Of a stretch of DNA of 64,000 bases, positions 1-8,633 are shown piece after piece. The position numbers were made by a program, and so were the translations under genes. Each line of letters begins with the position of its first letter. Position 1 is the first letter of the stretch. The notes below the pieces were generated by a model that saw only the letters and a list, made by a program, of their open reading frames with translations, searched no databases and had not been told where the DNA came from. The stretch is from JANQQC01 sp965262255 (lineage in GTDB: Bacteria; Pseudomonadota; Alphaproteobacteria; Caulobacterales; Hyphomonadaceae). Where the stretch lies: positions 1,364,001 to 1,428,000 of the forward strand of contig OZ253505.1 in assembly GCA_965262255.1 (NCBI GenBank), given 5' to 3'.

Positions 1-68
1 TTATCCGAACAAACAATGCAAACAGCCGTAACCTAAAAAGCCTCATTATTGATACTAGGAGATATACG

Positions 69-1298
69 ATGTTAGTTCAGTTTACCGTCGAAAACTTTCG
101 AGTTTTTCGTGAGCCTCAGACGTTTTCAATGGTAGCTAGCTCGCTCCGTTCAAGAAAACAGACGGACAGCCTCGTAAAATCGGGTTGGGCAGCGATTCCT
201 TTCCTTCATCGACTAGCATCAATTTACGGAGCGAACGGTGCAGGAAAAACCTCCCTGTTAGAGGCAATTGCTTTCATGATACAGTTTGTACGAAACTCGG
301 TTCTTGATATAACAAACGAGGGAATTGAATTGCAACCATCCCTATATGACCACAAGTCTAGAGAGAAACCTTCTATGTTTGAAATAGTATTCATACATAA
401 TGATTTTTTGTATGAATATGGCTTTTCAATTTCGAGAAATCGAGTCGAAGAGGAATGGCTCAGTTCTAGACCTAAGTCTACAGCAAGACAACGTCTACTG
501 TTCGTTAGAGAGTTCAACAAAGCTAATGACGAGTATGAATGGTATATCAATCCTACTCACATCAAAGGCGAACGAGATAGTTGGAAAGCTCAAACACGTT
601 CAAATGCACTCTTTTTGACCGTCGGAGCACAACTGAACAATAGAGTTTTTTCTGATGTCTACAAATGGATTACTCAAGAATTGACTTTCATCTCTACGCT
701 ATCCTTGAAGCGTGACAACTATACTGCCGAACACCTTTCTGACCCCAAGTGGAAAAACCGGTTGTTAAAATTTTTTGAACACTTCGATTTAAGAATTTTG
801 GATGTAAATGTAGAACAGAAAGATTCTAAGATTAGCTCGGCATTCGCAAGCTCAGATGTACCTAAGAAGTTTGAACTAAATTTCATTCGAAATGACGATG
901 AAAAACATCCTATATTGTTACCGTTTGAAGCCGAGTCTCTCGGAACTAAGACGCTTTTCAATTTTGCTTGGCCGTTGTTATTCTCATTAGATAAAGGACG
1001 CACCCTTTTAATTGATGAATTCAACACTAGCCTTCATACATTGATTGTTCAAAAAATAATATCTTTGTTCAATGATGAAATCTACAACAGTCAAAACAGT
1101 CAATTTATATTTACAACCCAAGATGTTATGGCATCCGAGAACGAAAATATAGATCGCGACCAAATTTGGTTGATCGAAAAAAACAATGATCTATCGTCGC
1201 GACTCTTCGCTTTCTCTGATTTCAAAGTAAACTCTCGGACGAATTTTAGACGTGGTTACTTGCTGGGACGTTACGGAGCGGTCCCTAATTTGTATTAG
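69..1298 (+). CDS. RloA-like AAA15 ATPase, copy 1 (probably impaired)
   Basis: This is a 409-aa SMC/RecF-like ATPase of the AAA15 (RloA) family. These proteins pair with RloB and are found beside restriction systems. Residues 1-20 carry the family start (VENFRVFRE), and a Walker A, GANGAGKT, lies at 54-61. A Walker B region (LLIDEFNTSLH) is near 315-325 and a sensor segment (FIFTTQD) near 350. Compared with the second copy at 38019-39284, the H-loop histidine (TTHD) is Gln here and LHPL has become LHTL. Both changes should weaken ATP hydrolysis. A ribosome site (AGGAG) lies just before the ATG. The next gene is a broken RloB, so this copy probably no longer works as a system. The family call is secure; the loss of function is inferred. 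Confidence 0.85.
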   Translation: MLVQFTVENFRVFREPQTFSMVASSLRSRKQTDSLVKSGWAAIPFLHRLASIYGANGAGKTSLLEAIAFMIQFVRNSVLDITNEGIELQPSLYDHKSREKPSMFEIVFIHNDFLYEYGFSISRNRVEEEWLSSRPKSTARQRLLFVREFNKANDEYEWYINPTHIKGERDSWKAQTRSNALFLTVGAQLNNRVFSDVYKWITQELTFISTLSLKRDNYTAEHLSDPKWKNRLLKFFEHFDLRILDVNVEQKDSKISSAFASSDVPKKFELNFIRNDDEKHPILLPFEAESLGTKTLFNFAWPLLFSLDKGRTLLIDEFNTSLHTLIVQKIISLFNDEIYNSQNSQFIFTTQDVMASENENIDRDQIWLIEKNNDLSSRLFAFSDFKVNSRTNFRRGYLLGRYGAVPNLY

Positions 1299-1309
1299 TG
1301 GAGGGTCAA

Positions 1310-1670
1310 TTGAAACGGAAAACTAGATTCTCTAAACGTTCAAATTTCAAGCGCAGAAAACCAAGGTTCAAAAACGGAGCATGCGAAACTCAAGTTACTT
1401 GAAGCGGAGTTGAAGCTACCAAATCGGAGTTTAGAGAGTTTGGCTAGCAAAGGATCTGCGCCAAAGATTGTACTAGAGATAGCAAGGCGGCAAATCCAAA
1501 GTACCGGAAGAAACGAAATAGGAGAGATCTATTGCGTATTTGATAGTGAACAGGCGCTTCTCGAACTTTTGACCAGTCGTCCAACTACAGTTTTATTTCT
1601 TCTAGGAAGAATACAGAGACGGCTTTCTCGACAGCGGTCAAACTTTTGGATTCCGGTTCTGACGATATGA
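1310..1670 (+). pseudogene. RloB remnant, partner of RloA copy 1
   Basis: A TTG at 1310, preceded by GGAGG, opens a basic N-terminus (KRKTRFSKRSNFKRRK) that stops early. A second open stretch from about 1395 to 1670 aligns with RloB copy 2: LASKGSAPKIVLEIARRQ followed by IYCVFDSEQ matches its FCLFDRDS segment. The toprim-like DxD is lost (DSE), the segment holding the first conserved Glu is deleted, and the C-terminal half (PCFEIWFLLHF in copy 2) is missing. It is a decayed RloB. Confidence 0.7.
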
Positions 1671-2330
1671 ACGACCGTCTTCGCCCGACGCTCGCTCCCG
1701 CTATTTCTTGATCGTCGGTACGTTTATCTCAAGGTACTAGGATATAGCGTAGTTTGGGACACCATTAGTTGTCCCATTTTCTCTTTTGTGTCCAAGTGTT
1801 TAGTAGCAACATTGTTATGAAACACCGTCCCAATCTGTTTCGATTTGGCGCAACAAGTGAATGCGTCGAAAGAAATTTCGTCGACAAACAGCAGATAGGG
1901 CAACAACCCTGCCCCGGGCGCATACCGATGGCAGAGGCGGGTCCGGGGCTACACATTCGTAATATAACGTTTCTTGTTATCTGTCAAGAAAAACTGACAC
2001 CTATATGAGCAAGTTGTGTAATTTGTTTGATCGGAATCTACGGTTTAACTTTCTACTGCCCGCCAATTCTGACCTTCGACTTCTATATATAACGGGTTTC
2101 ATTATACTCACAACATTCTATACTGGCCAATGTGGCCGAAGATAGAAGTTCGTTAACTTTACATGCGATAGGATTTGGCTCCTTAGCCATTCTGTATTCA
2201 CACATAGGATATGAGCAGTTTTAGACAAAGCTCGTTCTTTGCGTTCCTCTAATTTCGAAACCTCAGCCTTGATAACTGTCTAGTCCGGAGAGTATGTGGG
2301 AGAATGCCAAATTATTTTAACTCCTAGAGA
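1671..2330. other. no convincing gene
   Basis: About 650 bases with only short open frames that do not resemble a family I know. There is a GC-rich patch near 1905-1925 in otherwise AT-rich DNA. This is probably decayed sequence between the RloA/RloB unit and the IS481 remnant. Confidence 0.5.
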
Positions 2331-2338
2331 GAACAAAT

Positions 2339-2682
2339 ATGGGACAGATAATACATGCCAACGCCACGACGACTTATGCGGTCAGAAGAGAGATCAAGGC
2401 GGCACCGCAAGAGATGACAGATTACGATTTATCGAAGAGATTAAACAAGCATGTCGACACGATCCGAAAGTGGCGATACAGAGACAGCGTTGCGGATGTT
2501 TCATCTGGGCCGAAGACCTCTTGGTCAACGAGTTTGACGGAATTCGAGGAACTCGCGTGTGTGGTTTTTCGAGTTTTCACTCTATTACCATTAGATGACT
2601 GTTTGCATGCTCTGCCAGAATCAACACCTCCTCTCAAGCGGTCCAATCTCCACTGTTCATTTCAGCGCCGCGCCATCTCTCG
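2339..2682 (+). pseudogene. IS481-family transposase, 5' part
   Basis: The frame begins MGQIIHANATTTYAVR and runs through a helix-turn-helix (LSKRLNKHVDTIRKWRYRDS) to LLPLDDCLHALPE and RRAISR. This is the N-terminal half of an IS481-type transposase. The frame is interrupted at 2682 by the IS256 block and resumes at 5350. Removing 2683-5349 and one copy of the 9-bp repeat reads ...AISRLPKAQTKKEKTK in one frame, so this and the 5350-5505 piece are one gene split by insertion. Confidence 0.85.
2674..2682. repeat. 9-bp target-site duplication of the IS256 block
   Basis: CATCTCTCG occurs here and again at 5350-5358, exactly where the IS481 frame breaks and resumes. A duplication of 8-9 bp is usual for IS256-family elements. 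Confidence 0.8.
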
Positions 2683-2740
2683 ATTATGCAAGCCTTTGTC
2701 TGGAAATTGACCAAGAGAGATCGCCATTTTAGTCGATTTT

Positions 2741-3908
2741 TCAATCAAAATAGTTCTCATTTTCTTCGATCCATTCGTTTTCGATTCTAATAATTAGCCC
2801 AGTCACGAGTCTGACTACGGACTCTTCGTTTGTAAAAACTCTAACATTTCGAGTTCTCTGTTTAAGTTTTTGATTGACGGCGCGTTCAATCATGTTGGAT
2901 GTTCTCATTTTCACCCAATGGTTTTTGGGCAGAGAGAAGACAGTCAAGGCTTCGGGGACGTTACTCTCTAGCCAGCAGGCGAGTTTAGGAGCTGTATTAG
3001 AATATTTATCGACAATTTTCTTTAGAGCTATATTAGCGTGTTCGAAGTTTTCGGCATTATAGACAGTTCCGAGGTCTTTAGCGATGCACTCTTTAATCTC
3101 TTTGTTTGGCGCTTGTTTCCTAGCATTCTGAGATAGATGAAACTGGCAGCGTTGCCATTTAGCGTTTGCGAATACCGCTTTGCGAGCGGCATTGAGACCG
3201 GCGTGATCATCGGAGACGATATATTCGACCCCCCCATAGTCCACGGTCTACAAGGCTTTCCAGGAACTCTTTCCAATGGATTTCGGCTTCTGACGGAACA
3301 ACAGCCAGTCCGAGAATACGCCGCTTGCCCTCTCTGTCGAAACCTATAGCAGTTAGAACAGCGACACTGTTAACCTTACCGTTCTGTCTTACTTTCTCGT
3401 AGCGAGCGTCGAGGATGAGATAAGGATACTCACCCAATGCACGTGTTCTCCAAGTCTCAAAATCAGCGCCAAGTTTTTTAGTAGCCTCGGATACTTGATC
3501 TGACGATATATTTATGAGACCGAAATGGGCAAATATCGCGCCAACATTCCGAGTGGAAACGCCTCGGAAATAACACTCTGCGACAGCCATCTGTAAGTTC
3601 TCACAACTCCGTTGGCCGCGTTCTATTACGCTCGGGTAAAACGGAGTGTCGCCGTGATTGGCAGTCTTGGGAACTGAAAGATCCAACACTCCGGCCGGGG
3701 TGGCTAGCCTCTTAGGTTTATAGCCATTCGCATACCCGCGACGGTGCGTCCCGGTTCTCTGATAATGGCTTGCTCCGAGAAACTGGGCCTGTTCTACTTT
3801 CATGACAAGATTGTAAACAGTCTCCAAAATTTCCTTGAACGGTGTGACTTTTTCCCGAGATAATGTTTCCACTATCTTTTTTAAGCCGTTATAATGTTTT
3901 TCATCCAT
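2741..3908 (-). pseudogene. IS256-family transposase, frameshifted (copy 1)
   Basis: The N-terminal part (3207-3908) and C-terminal part (2741-3244) are in different frames. Alignment with copy 2 puts the shift at a G7 run on the coding strand (C7 at 3229-3235): six Gs would restore LWGVEYIVSDDHAGL. The DDE residues are otherwise present: Asp in LILDARYEK, Asp in YIVSDDH, and Glu in the MIERAVNQ segment. This copy therefore keeps the catalytic Glu that copy 2 has lost, but cannot be translated whole. Confidence 0.9.
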
Positions 3909-3950
3909 TGTTAGTCTCCTGTGGTGGGTGATTTAACTTGATCGTGGTGA

Positions 3951-3987
3951 GCGCTTTCGGAGGAGGTTTCATGTCCTCTGAAAGCGC
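3951..3987. repeat. hairpin upstream of IS256 transposase copy 1
   Basis: Imperfect inverted repeat: GCGCTTTCGGAGGA pairs with TCCTCTGAAAGCGC around a short loop. It sits about 40 bases upstream of the transposase start and belongs to the same family as the palindromes at 5267, 36893 and 41182. It probably lies just inside the IS end and may block read-through transcription or translation. Confidence 0.75.
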
Positions 3988-4039
3988 GCTTTTCCGATCT
4001 CCGTCAACATGATTTAACTCTACAAGTATTCATAGAAGA

Positions 4040-5212
4040 TTACTTATTCCAAACGATATGTCTGCGGTTTTTTCCGATCCAATCTTCGTCAATTTCAACG
4101 AACACACTGGTGACGAGTCTTAGCAGGGCGTTTGCATTGGGGAATATCTTAATCATACGAGTTTGCTGTTTTATTCGTTGATTGAGGACGTGTTTAATCG
4201 GTTTTGAATCTCTAATTTTTATCCTATGCTGTGTTGGCAGGGAGTAGACTGTCAGAGCGTCAGGCCCATTGATTTTGAGCCATTTAGCGAGTGTAGGGTT
4301 TTGGGAAGAATACTTTGTGACAAGATTTTCCAAAGCGACCTCGGCTATTCTTATGGTCTCAGCGTTGTAAACTGTTCTGAGTTCTGCAGCGAGACTCTTT
4401 CTAATCTCTTCGCTCGGTGTTTGTTTTAGGGCATCCTGGATTAGGTTTTGCTGGCACCGTTGCCATTTGGAACCCGTGAATACGGCCCGGCGAGCGGCTT
4501 TAAGTCCGGGATGGTCATCGGAGACAATATACTCGACTCCCCTTATTCCACGGTGAACGAGGCAATCTAGGAACTCCCTCCAATGGAGTTCAGCGTCTTT
4601 CAACTCGACAGATACACCGAGAATACGGCGATTACCCTCTCTGTCAATACCGACGGCGGAAAGAACGGCAACATCGCGAACAATGCCTGTTACGCGAAGT
4701 TTCTCGTAACGAGCATCAAGAATCAGATAGGGGAAATCGCCTAGGTCTCTGTTTCTCCAGGGTTCAAACCCTTCGTCCAACTTTTTGTTGGTATTCGATA
4801 CCTGAGTGGAGGACATCGTCTCGATGCCGAACGGTTTAAATCTTCTGCTAATCTCACGACTGTATACACCCTCGAGATAGCATTCTGCAGCAACATTCAC
4901 TAAGGCCTCATTACTCCGCTGACCGCGGTTCATTGTTTCCGGGTATAGCGGTGTGTCAACAGAACCCGATACTTTGGAAGCCAGTAAGTTCAACGAGCCG
5001 GATGTGTTAGGTAGACCTTCAGGTCTGTAACCATTCCTATGACCACCGATCTCGCCAACCCGATGACCATACCCCCCTCCGAGAGATGCTTCGCGATCCA
5101 GACGAACGACTGTATCTAACAACTGCTGCAAAAGCTCCCTGACCGGAGAGAGATTTCCATGAGACGGAACTTCCATCGCATCTCGCTGACGCTTATAATC
5201 TTCTATGCTCAT
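4040..5212 (-). CDS. IS256-family transposase (copy 2), catalytic Glu lost
   Basis: A 390-aa mutator-type transposase. Both catalytic aspartates are visible, in LILDARYEK and YIVSDDHPGL, and the family motif IFPNANALLRLV is near the C-terminus. The block that normally reads N-x-IER and carries the catalytic Glu reads KPIKHVLNQR here, so the Glu is replaced by Lys. The protein is full length but is unlikely to cut or join DNA. The region upstream holds a perfect 40-bp palindrome and the IS right end. Confidence 0.85.
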   Translation of the reverse strand: MSIEDYKRQRDAMEVPSHGNLSPVRELLQQLLDTVVRLDREASLGGGYGHRVGEIGGHRNGYRPEGLPNTSGSLNLLASKVSGSVDTPLYPETMNRGQRSNEALVNVAAECYLEGVYSREISRRFKPFGIETMSSTQVSNTNKKLDEGFEPWRNRDLGDFPYLILDARYEKLRVTGIVRDVAVLSAVGIDREGNRRILGVSVELKDAELHWREFLDCLVHRGIRGVEYIVSDDHPGLKAARRAVFTGSKWQRCQQNLIQDALKQTPSEEIRKSLAAELRTVYNAETIRIAEVALENLVTKYSSQNPTLAKWLKINGPDALTVYSLPTQHRIKIRDSKPIKHVLNQRIKQQTRMIKIFPNANALLRLVTSVFVEIDEDWIGKNRRHIVWNK

Positions 5213-5266
5213 TAATAGGCTCCTGATAGGGATTAAGACGATTTTTGGGGGTTGCTGGATTGCGAG

Positions 5267-5306
5267 AAGCGTTTTCAGGGGATTTTAAAATCCCCTGAAA
5301 ACGCTT
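5267..5306. repeat. perfect 40-bp palindrome upstream of IS256 copy 2
   Basis: Two 20-base arms meet with no loop at 5286/5287; the left arm is AAGCGTTTTCAGGGGATTTT. A run of Ts follows the right arm on the plus strand, so it could also act as a terminator. Related palindromes are at 36893-36932 and 41182-41221. It lies 55 bases upstream of the transposase ATG, between gene and IS end. Confidence 0.9.
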
Positions 5307-5349
5307 TTTTCCCCAAAATTTGAATTTCCAGACTTAATCCTACAGTACC

Positions 5350-5505
5350 CATCTCTCGCCTTCCAAAAGCACAAACGAAGAAAGAGAAGACAAAGGTATT
5401 CAAGGAGTATCCGATTGGATACTTCCAGATCGACATAGCTCAGGTTAACACAGAAGAAGGCCGTCGTTACATGTTCTTGTAGGTTGACCGAACAACCACG
5501 TAATA
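5350..5505 (+). pseudogene. IS481-family transposase, middle part
   Basis: This continues the split IS481 gene after the IS256 block. It reads ISRLPKAQTKKEKTK, then the hallmark YPIGYFQIDIAQV around the first catalytic Asp, then EEGRRYMFL, a TAG stop and VDRTTT. The rest of the DDE domain is gone. The remnant ends within about 10 bases of the hsdR stop. Confidence 0.85.
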
Positions 5506-5515
5506 ATTCTCGAAA

Positions 5516-8500
5516 TCAGGTGCCACGATATCTTTCAAAGTGTTCTATTAGCCTATTGTATACCCGTTCTTTGGTAAGAGAATGGGAATTGAGCTCGTCG
5601 AACATAGATACCGGCGGGAGAATGTTGGCGAATTCTGTTCCTGTTGACCTCATCTCACTGTCACGAAAGGCGTTTGCTATGAACTTCCTTGCTTTTTCAG
5701 GTTTAAGGTCTTCATCCTCAATAATTTGTTCGAGTTCTCTCTCCTGACTTTTTTCTACGAATTCGCGCCAAGCTAAATCTATATCTTTGCTCGAACGATC
5801 AGTTAGCTGGTCTATAAAATCATCAAAGAGCTTCTTCTTGTTACGTAAATCGATACTCGAGTTGACAGATCGGTTTATGCGGCCTCGAATATCATCCGAC
5901 TTTTCCTTTTTATCCGATAATGACTGGCGATACTCTCTAACGAGTTGAAGAATGTAATCTATGTTGACGGTGATCTGTTTGACAAGTTCAATTTCAAACT
6001 CGATGCCTTCTACGGAAATATCCCTGATTCCGGAACTTGGATTACGGTTTTTCTCATAGAGGTTGAGATACACGCTTTGAAAATCTTGAATCTGACGTTC
6101 ATCCAAAAGTCCATACTGTTCGAACTCATCGAAAGATGAGAGAATATTGCGAAGTCGCAACTCCTCGCTCCAGAGTTTGATGAAATCCTTCTCCTCTTCC
6201 TCTCCAGTTAGGTTTGTCGGATCCGAAAAACGAACTTGAAGTTCGCTGACGACTTGCTTGTAGCCTCGATGAACTTCACCGCCTTCTTCCCAACCCTCGT
6301 AATAGTCTTTGAACGATCGGAGAAGGACAATACTCTTTGCATCCTTGTCTCCAAACATCGTCAGTGCATCGTTGGTCGCCCTTTCTAAATTACGGAAACA
6401 TACAATGTTACCAAACTTCTTCACGGCATTCAGTATACGGTTCGTCCTAGAGAAGGCTTGGATTAGGCCGTGAAAACGTAAATTCTTGTCCACCCACAAA
6501 GTGTTCAACGTCGTCGCATCAAATCCAGTAAGAAACATGTTCACTACGATCAGAAGATCCAATTCTCGATTCTTGACACGTTGCGACACATCACGATAGT
6601 AATTTTCAAATTTATCGGTACTTGTATCGTAGGAGGTTCCAAAATAGCTATTGTAGTCTTGAATAGCCTTTTCCAGAAAGTCACGTGACGACTGATCCAT
6701 TTCCCCGGTATCAAAGCTTTCGTCTTGAAGCAATCCATTTGAAATATCTTCCTCATTAGTGCTGAAACTGTATACTGTCGCTACCTTTAACATTGGGGTT
6801 CGCCTTTGAATTTCAGCATAATACTTCATAGCCATATCTATAGAACTAACAGCAAAGATTGAATTAAAACCGTCAAACTGCGTTTTCTGCCTGATTTCTT
6901 TGACTTGCTTAGTAAGATCCCTCTCTTTATCTGACGCGACTTCGGCTATGTTGGACAATTTGTTGAAGGAGTAACTGCCTTGACCTTGTTTTCGATATGT
7001 CTTTGTGTCGAATTGCTTCAAGATATAGTCCGTTACTTTAGTTATACGATCGGGGGCATTAAACATGGCTTCGCGGCTTACTGAACTAAACTGATGACTA
7101 CGAGACTCATCTGGTATCGGTATAGTGCTTATGTAGTCGATCTTAAAGGGAAGAACGTTCTGGTCGCGGATAGCGTCTACGATAGTGTACGCATGTAGTT
7201 TTTCACCAAACGCTTGTTCTGTCGTTTTCAATCGCGGGTTGCCGCCGGCAGGAGAATTGTCCGATAGGATCGGAGTACCCGTAAACCCATAGAGATAGTA
7301 TCTTTTAAAAGCGTTAGTGATCGCTGAGTGCATTTCGCCAAACTGAGAACGGTGACACTCGTCGAAGATTAAGACTACATGTTTGCGAAAAACGTCGTGA
7401 CCTCTATTGGAAGCAACAAATCGCGACAATTTCTGAATTGTAGTAATTATAATGTTTTTTTGGTGGTCTTCGAGTTGCTTCTTCAAAATGGCTGTACTCG
7501 TGTTCGAGTTTGCCGCACCTTTTTGAAATTTGTCGTATTCTTTCATAGTTTGGTAATCAAGGTCTTTTCTATCCACTACGAATAGTACCTTATCAATTTC
7601 TTGAAGATCTCGCGCTAGTTGTGCGGTTTTGAAACTCGTTAGAGTTTTCCCGCTACCTGTTGCATGCCAGATGTATCCTCCTGCTTCGACGGTTCCGTAC
7701 TTTCTGTGGCTATTCGACATCTTGATCTTAGTAAATATGCGCTCCGCAGCCGCAATCTGGTATGGGCGCATCACAAGTAACAGTCTTTCGGAAGTGAAGA
7801 CACAGTATCGTATCAGCACTGATAGTAAGGTGTGTTTTGAGAAGAACGTTTTGGAGAAATCGACGAGGTCTGCAATTCTCTTGTTTTTGGCATCGGTCCA
7901 CCAGCTCGTGAATTCGAACGTGTTGCTCGTATTCTTTCGGTCCTTACTTTCTTGTTGTTCCTTGACGTGGGAGTCTCGGGTTGTGTTGGAGTAGTACTTC
8001 GTGAGCGTTCCGTTAGAGATGACGAAGAGTTGGGCGTATTCAAAGAGTCCACTGTCCGCCCAAAAACTGTCGCGCTGGTAACGATTTATTTGATTGAAGG
8101 CTTCCTTGAGACTGACTCCCCGGCGTTTAAGTTCCACATGCACCATTGGGAGACCATTGACGAGTATCGTTACGTCGTATCGGTTTTTCTGTGTGCCTGC
8201 CGCTTCGTATTGGTTTATAACTTGGACACTGTTGTTATGAATGTTCTTTTTATCAATAATACAGACATTCTTTTTTGTACCGTTATCGCGGTTAAGGACG
8301 TAGATGTAGTTCTCTTGTATTTTGAACGTTTTCTCCGCTATCGATTCATTTTGGTTTGAGATGTACTCGTTAAAGATTCGCTTCCATTCACTTTCGGAAA
8401 ATTTGATTCTGTTCAAGGATTCGAGTTGACAGCGGAGGTTGCGGACAAGATCTTCATTGTTATTGATTGGCAGATGTTGGAATCCGTTAGATCGAAGCAA

Positions 8501-8623
8501 GGAAAGGAATTCTTGTTCGAGTTGGTATTCTGATTGATGTTGCGTTTCGTTAGCCGCTTCAGAGTTAAACTCCGCCACAACCGTGCTGTTGGAATTCTCG
8601 GCTATTGTACTGTAAGATACCAT
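5516..8623 (-). CDS. hsdR: type I restriction endonuclease subunit R (HsdR)
   Basis: A 1035-aa motor-nuclease subunit of a type I restriction-modification complex, of the EcoR124I-like family. The N-terminal nuclease domain has the PD-(D/E)xK residues: Asp in RYDVTILVNG and Glu/Lys in HVELKRRG. The helicase core shows motif I (ATGSGKT), motif II (DECH) and motif III (GFTGTP), followed by a C-terminal helical region that contacts the modification subunits. The ATG at 8621-8623 has AAGGAG in front. The gene follows the M-S fusion by 10 bases, so it should be co-transcribed and perhaps translationally coupled. It is intact. The R subunit needs M and S to act, so with the M-S gene out of frame restriction should be off. 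Confidence 0.95.
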   Translation of the reverse strand: MVSYSTIAENSNSTVVAEFNSEAANETQHQSEYQLEQEFLSLLRSNGFQHLPINNNEDLVRNLRCQLESLNRIKFSESEWKRIFNEYISNQNESIAEKTFKIQENYIYVLNRDNGTKKNVCIIDKKNIHNNSVQVINQYEAAGTQKNRYDVTILVNGLPMVHVELKRRGVSLKEAFNQINRYQRDSFWADSGLFEYAQLFVISNGTLTKYYSNTTRDSHVKEQQESKDRKNTSNTFEFTSWWTDAKNKRIADLVDFSKTFFSKHTLLSVLIRYCVFTSERLLLVMRPYQIAAAERIFTKIKMSNSHRKYGTVEAGGYIWHATGSGKTLTSFKTAQLARDLQEIDKVLFVVDRKDLDYQTMKEYDKFQKGAANSNTSTAILKKQLEDHQKNIIITTIQKLSRFVASNRGHDVFRKHVVLIFDECHRSQFGEMHSAITNAFKRYYLYGFTGTPILSDNSPAGGNPRLKTTEQAFGEKLHAYTIVDAIRDQNVLPFKIDYISTIPIPDESRSHQFSSVSREAMFNAPDRITKVTDYILKQFDTKTYRKQGQGSYSFNKLSNIAEVASDKERDLTKQVKEIRQKTQFDGFNSIFAVSSIDMAMKYYAEIQRRTPMLKVATVYSFSTNEEDISNGLLQDESFDTGEMDQSSRDFLEKAIQDYNSYFGTSYDTSTDKFENYYRDVSQRVKNRELDLLIVVNMFLTGFDATTLNTLWVDKNLRFHGLIQAFSRTNRILNAVKKFGNIVCFRNLERATNDALTMFGDKDAKSIVLLRSFKDYYEGWEEGGEVHRGYKQVVSELQVRFSDPTNLTGEEEEKDFIKLWSEELRLRNILSSFDEFEQYGLLDERQIQDFQSVYLNLYEKNRNPSSGIRDISVEGIEFEIELVKQITVNIDYILQLVREYRQSLSDKKEKSDDIRGRINRSVNSSIDLRNKKKLFDDFIDQLTDRSSKDIDLAWREFVEKSQERELEQIIEDEDLKPEKARKFIANAFRDSEMRSTGTEFANILPPVSMFDELNSHSLTKERVYNRLIEHFERYRGT

Positions 8624-8633
8624 CTTTTTCTCC

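Larger units (their letters stand above)
2683..5349 (-). mobile_element. tandem pair of IS256-family elements
   Basis: This 2.67-kb block contains two IS256-type transposase genes on the minus strand. Its outer ends share an inverted motif (GTCTGGAAATT, 15-16 bases in from each end). The junction between the two elements is near 4020-4030, where a diverged copy of the right-end sequence (GATTTAACTCTACAAG) is seen. Because the duplicated target flanks the whole block, the pair either moved as a unit or one element landed beside the other. Confidence 0.75.

Noticed and set aside
3229..3235. Phase-variation or programmed shift at the G7 run in IS256 copy 1
   Set aside because: Seven Gs is short, and the paralogue has no run there. 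A one-base insertion explains it, though slippage cannot be excluded.
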